A stretch of DNA of 64,000 bases from Bettongia penicillata ogilbyi (lineage: Eukaryota > Chordata > Mammalia > Diprotodontia > Potoroidae). The stretch covers positions 62,001-126,000 of the forward strand of contig JAJHZJ010000336.1 of assembly GCA_023548195.1 (NCBI GenBank), in the 5' to 3' direction. This document shows positions 59,976 through 64,000 of this stretch, piece after piece (position 1 is the first letter of the stretch; every line of letters begins with the position of its first letter). The notes under the pieces were generated by a model. It searched no databases. It worked only from the letters and a program-made list of their open reading frames with translations, and had not been told where the DNA came from. A program made the translations under genes and the position numbers.

Positions 59976-62095
59976 TAGTAGTGTTTAAATGGTGGAATTC
60001 TATGGGAAAAGATCATGTGTAGATAGTTGGTAAAATGACTATTTCAAGATAACAGAGGAGCTGGGTAATTCTACCTGCAGGCCCATATCTTTGATTTGTT
60101 TACTATTTACTTTGGAGGAGGAAACCACTAGTATTATGCTTTATTTAATATTAAAAATATGTTCCTGGATTACATGTACAAGCTTCCCTGAATAAGATCA
60201 CTTTGACAAAAAAAAAAAAATCTCACAACTCCATTAGGCTATTTCCCTAAAAATCATGATTAATATTAGATTGTAAATTTCCACGGGAGGATGTGGGTGT
60301 GTTTGGGCATTGCTTTGATCAGAGAGAAAGTTCTAAGAGGTGACCAGATAACTGATCTCCCCTCATGACATCATGTTGCTGTGCCAAGTTTGTGACATTT
60401 TCTAAATTCCTAATCTATTTCTTCTTTCTCTACTGTATACTTCAAAGGTAATATCACGTCTAAGTCTGCCTCTATAAACTTTACCCACATGCTGACCACT
60501 AGTTTTTACTGGATTTTCTTATGTGAATTTATATAGTTATCACAGAGCTACTCCACCTCTCTTTTTCCTTATCCTACTGTTTTTGTATAAGGTGTATCCT
60601 TCAAGAAGCATGTTACCATCACCATTACCTGGTGATATCTTTGAAATCAAATACACCTCCTGGTTTTAAGCCTATCTCACTTTGCATTTTTTCCCAAAGT
60701 CTGTGAATTTTTGTATAAACTTCCAAGGTTATAATTTTACTGCTGGTTCTTGTCTGGAATTTTGTCTCTTATGAATTTCTATGACTTCTTCCTACATTGG
60801 AGATACTACTGTCTATGGTACCTAGTAAGGTGATGATGTGTGTGCGTGTGTATGTATGTGCACGTGTAATTTTCTTCCTTCCCCTGCCTTTTCAGTTTAA
60901 TAACTTATGAATTTAATTTAACTAATGTATTAAAACTTGCCCTAATCATAATAAAGCAAAACACTGCTGTAACAGGACTTGATCTCTAGAGACAAAAATC
61001 ATCTCTGGCCTCTGACTTATGGATAGGAGCTCAATTGGGAACCTTCAAAATTCAAGCCAATGAGAAAAAGGTTGCTTGCGGCACTTTAGAGACATGCTGG
61101 CAAATCACAAGCTTCCCCCCACCCCTCCTCAAAGCATGAAAGCTAAACCACAGCACTGGGATTTTAATATAGCTTCATGTAGCTTTAGCCCCTTGATGCC
61201 TCAGGACCTCCAAGAACAGTGTAAATGGTTTGGCTACTTGTCCTCTTCACCCTAAGAGTTTCTGAGACAAGGGGAATTTATAGGAGACAGAAGGGAAGGA
61301 GAGGAAAGGGAATTGGTTTACAAAGATTCAATAGTCCTGGCCCTCTGAAATATATAATTTCAAGTGTTTGTAGTCTGGATATTGGGCATTCTGGAATGTA
61401 TCTTACAAACTACATGGATACACAGTGCATAGATACTATGTGCTATGAGATATAATTTTCTCTAATACTGTATTTTCATGGAACCAATGAACAATGCTAA
61501 GCAGGATATGCTTATACACATTTTTAGGTAGTGATGGGCTACATTCTTGATCTGCTTCAGCAGATAACGAGGAATGTAGAGATCACCTTCCCCTAAGAAA
61601 AGTGGAATACCTTTTGCCCCATGGCAAAAGTCATTTGGAATTGGAGGTCTCCTTTACAACACACCAATACAAGGGGAGGTCGTCTACTCTTTATTTCCCT
61701 TCATTACTTCTAGACTCTCCTTCTGCAGCTTCACATAGCAATCTATGTCCTTTCAGGCTAACATCATCATTCTCTATAATGTGGTTCACATCTTCATTGC
61801 TGTCACTTGCCCAGCCTCTAGGTCATTTTCCCTTATTTCTCAAGGGTTCATTATTTAGATCAGTCTTATCTATTCCCAACCCCTGCCTGGTTATTTCAGT
61901 ATTCACAGTGATGTAAATCTGACCATCCAGGTCTCTCATTCCATTAGCATCCTCAGCTCCCCCAACATTCTAGTTCAATTGCCAACGATAACTTAGACTT
62001 CACTGCTATCACCCCGAACTGTTCTATCCCCATGATCTTGACCTCTGATGTTCCCATAATCTCCTGTCATTATGTTCTCACTCTGTTTTTTCTGT
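59976..62095. other. SORCS3 intron, unassigned
   Basis: Pyrimidine-rich plus strand from about 61650 on may be remains of a LINE coding region (L2-like), but I cannot align it. No gene seen. Confidence 0.3.
60835..60868 (+). repeat. (TG)n imperfect microsatellite
   Basis: TGTGTGTGCGTGTGTATGTA, a short alternating purine-pyrimidine run. Confidence 0.85.
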
Positions 62096-62222
62096 GTCTT
62101 TCTGTCTCTGTCTCTCTCTTTATCTCTCTCTATCTCTCTCTCTTTATCTCTCTCTCTTTACCTCTCTCTATCTCTCTCTCTTTATCTCTCTCTTTCTCTT
62201 TATCTCTCTCTCTCTCTGTCTC

Positions 62223-62254
<32 letters not shown>

Positions 62255-62290
62255 CTTTTCCTCTTCCTTCTCCTCCTCCTCCTCTCTTTC
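62096..62290 (+). repeat. (CT)n polypyrimidine microsatellite
   Basis: CT dinucleotides mixed with TTTA and TGTC units, about 195 bp, then CTCCTCCTC triplets. Open frames here are artefacts of the repeat. Confidence 0.97.
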
Positions 62291-62689
62291 TTCATCTTCG
62301 TTATGGCCTCCAATTCTTACGTTTTTTTCAATTTGCCCAGTCCACCGTCTGCTCTGGTTTCACTTTTCTCACTTTGTAATTTTGACTCCCAACTACATGC
62401 TGACAGTCATCCTTAAAATCTTACTTCCTTGTCTTTCTGAAATTTTCATTTTGCCAAACTACAATCCAGAGTCATGCTCTTCCCCTTTCTCCCCAGTTAT
62501 CTGCTTTTTTCTCCCACTTGTGAACAGCAGAATGCTATCAAAGGAAGTCCAAAGGGGTGACAGTTCCAACCCCACCTCAATTAATACAAACACCAAAGGT
62601 CCAGACATCACAACTGAATCAATCAATAGTTTAAATGAAGTATTAAGGAATTTTTCTACAACTCCATTATAAGGTGTGAAAGAGTTTTT

Positions 62690-62930
62690 AATTAATTTGT
62701 GAAGATTATAAGGCTCTAGTAATTGGATGAATGCAAATGATACCACATAGGAACTCTCTTATAATTGGCTAAGAACAAGTTACACCTTTTGACCTATATA
62801 TAAAAATAGCAAGTCAGTTGTGAGTTCATCAATCAAGTGGTGGATCAGTCCAGATGTAGAGGATTTCAGTACAGAAAATTCCAGACTTAAGGTTGAAGCC
62901 AAGACCTAGATAACTCTTGGGGGTAAGGAA
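62690..62930 (+). promoter_or_regulatory. Promoter-like block, possibly a decayed LTR
   Basis: Within about 80 bp there is an octamer ATGCAAAT (62731-62738), an inverted CCAAT (ATTGG, 62764-62768, and another at 62722) and a TATA-like TATATAAAAA near 62797-62806. A GGGGGTAAGG donor-like site follows at 62921-62928. Spacing resembles a polymerase II core promoter with a first exon of roughly 90 bp. It could be a retroviral LTR or chance in AT-rich DNA. No coding sequence follows on this strand. Confidence 0.3.
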
Positions 62931-63780
62931 AATTTATTTTTTCCTCTTTTTCTTCCTTAACCACTTCCTCATTCCACTGGCTATGTCATCAGAGAGTTGG
63001 ACCAGTAGCTGGCAATATATCTGAATGGGATCAGAGAGACTAGAATGATAACTAACACACGCAGTCTGGAGCAGAAAGAAGATGGACATAAAAAGAAAGA
63101 CAGATATGGAAAAGTAAAGAGTTGGCAGGTTAGGAAGCAACTAGAACTACTGGCTGTGGATTCAAGAAAAAGGAATTTTAGACCATAAAGCTCCAGGAAT
63201 TGTCTACCATCCCTTCCCTGTGTGTATTTTTGAGAGCTTACGTTTCTGGGATATAGGAAAAAATGTTTGTGATAACTATTTTTCCTATGCCACTTAGTAA
63301 ATGCCTCTGGTAAAAGCTAAATGAAGCTACTGACTGATTATTAATAGAAAGCACACCAGTAGGGGTTTCTAAGTAATAGAATTAGAAACCTCGCTCCTGG
63401 AACCCTGAGTTGTGACAGTCAAGCTGCCCCAGTCTGTAAATATGGACTCCAGATTTGGGGCTACACTAAAAGTCCATGTTATCCAATCTCACCTAGGTTA
63501 TCTGCTACACAGAAATCCTTTAAAAAAATTAAAAATTAAAAAATTCCTGATTGATTCTCTATCTTATCCCCCACAGCAACTGTTTCAAGTCTTTCTCCTC
63601 CCAACTCAATCCACTCTCCTCTTTCATGAAGGATGATGTCATCTACTTTCCTGTGAAAGTTGAGGCCATCTCTCATGAAATCCCTCCTTTCTCATATGCT
63701 GTGCTGCAAAACCGTTCTACATCTCCTCCCGTCCTCTTGTCCTTTGCCACTTGTCTGAGGAACAATAATAACAGTTAAAG
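62931..63780. other. SORCS3 intron, unassigned
   Basis: Similar pyrimidine-rich plus-strand sequence at 63540-63760, perhaps related to 61650-61990. No gene seen. Confidence 0.3.
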
Positions 63781-63781
63781 A

Positions 63782-63905
63782 GGTTATTTATAAGGCCCTT
63801 AAAGGTTTTCAAAGTGTTTTACAAATATTATCTCATTTGATCCCTACAACATCCTTGGCAGGTAGGTGCTATTTTTATACTCATTTTACAGATAGTAACC
63901 TAAGC
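63782..63905 (-). mobile_element. MIR-type SINE, minus strand
   Basis: TTACAAATATTATCTCATTT, GATCCCTACAACATCCTTGG, ATTTTACAGATAGTAACCTA. Confidence 0.7.
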
Positions 63906-64000
63906 CCTTGTGTTCCTCAAATCTGTCTTGGACTCATTTCTTCTATGTATTTTCTCCTTTGTTGAGTTCATTGACTTTCCATTAGTCATCTTTATGCATG

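Noticed and set aside
62032..62672. Leu/Ser-rich open frames of 115-192 codons
   Set aside because: They arise from the CT microsatellite; the repeat reads open in several frames at once.
1..64000. Operons, CRISPR arrays, integrons or phage modules
   Set aside because: The sequence is vertebrate intron with split exons, SINEs and LINEs; no array of spaced identical repeats or bacterial gene layout exists.

Overview
The window is a piece of a marsupial (metatherian) nuclear genome. The evidence is its repeats: Mar-1 type CORE-SINEs with an RTE/Bov-B-like tail, a second marsupial tRNA-like SINE, marsupial-type L1 and an ORF1-only L1 relative (HAL1 type), and many old MIR, L2 and L3/CR1 copies. 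DNA is AT-rich, CpG-poor and intronic in character. I cannot name the species.

The only gene with intact coding exons is a sortilin-family VPS10 receptor on the minus strand, best matched to SORCS3 (SORCS1 is the alternative). Three consecutive exons are visible, in transcription order: 40053-40171 (119 bp), 13707-13796 (90 bp) and 953-1132 (180 bp). All have canonical splice sites and compatible phases. They encode part of the VPS10 beta-propeller. The introns between them are about 26.3 kb and 12.6 kb. No exon was found in 40172-64000 or 1-952, so the whole window is SORCS3 intron plus these exons.

Layout. 1-13 kb: the third exon, a HAL1-type element (about 3.86-6.5 kb), a 255-bp GGAA microsatellite, an AP3S1 processed pseudogene split by a Mar-1 SINE (7.3-8.1 kb), and an L3/CR1 LINE containing an RTE LINE tail (11.2-12.9 kb). 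13-34 kb: the middle exon, a minus-strand L3/CR1 copy (14.0-15.8 kb), an L2 (23.6-25.0 kb), many MIRs, and candidate conserved non-coding blocks. 33.8-34.1 kb: a decayed duplicate of the 40-kb exon lying inside a SINE. 40-47 kb: the first exon, then a degenerate plus-strand L1 holding a solo LTR and two Mar-1 SINEs. 48-51 kb: a PPP6C processed pseudogene, a minus-strand L1 3' end and an L2. 56-58 kb: an EFR3A processed pseudogene broken by a Mar-1 SINE and ended by an L1 tail. 58-64 kb: old repeats, a CT microsatellite and a promoter-like block.

The observation most worth following is the dead SORCS3 exon copy at 33.85-33.99 kb. It is about 74% identical to the real exon over 99 bases, lies in the same orientation, carries some flanking intron, interrupts a SINE, and still has a plausible acceptor and a GTAAG donor around a stop-containing 90-bp pseudo-exon. 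I found no new multi-gene system.
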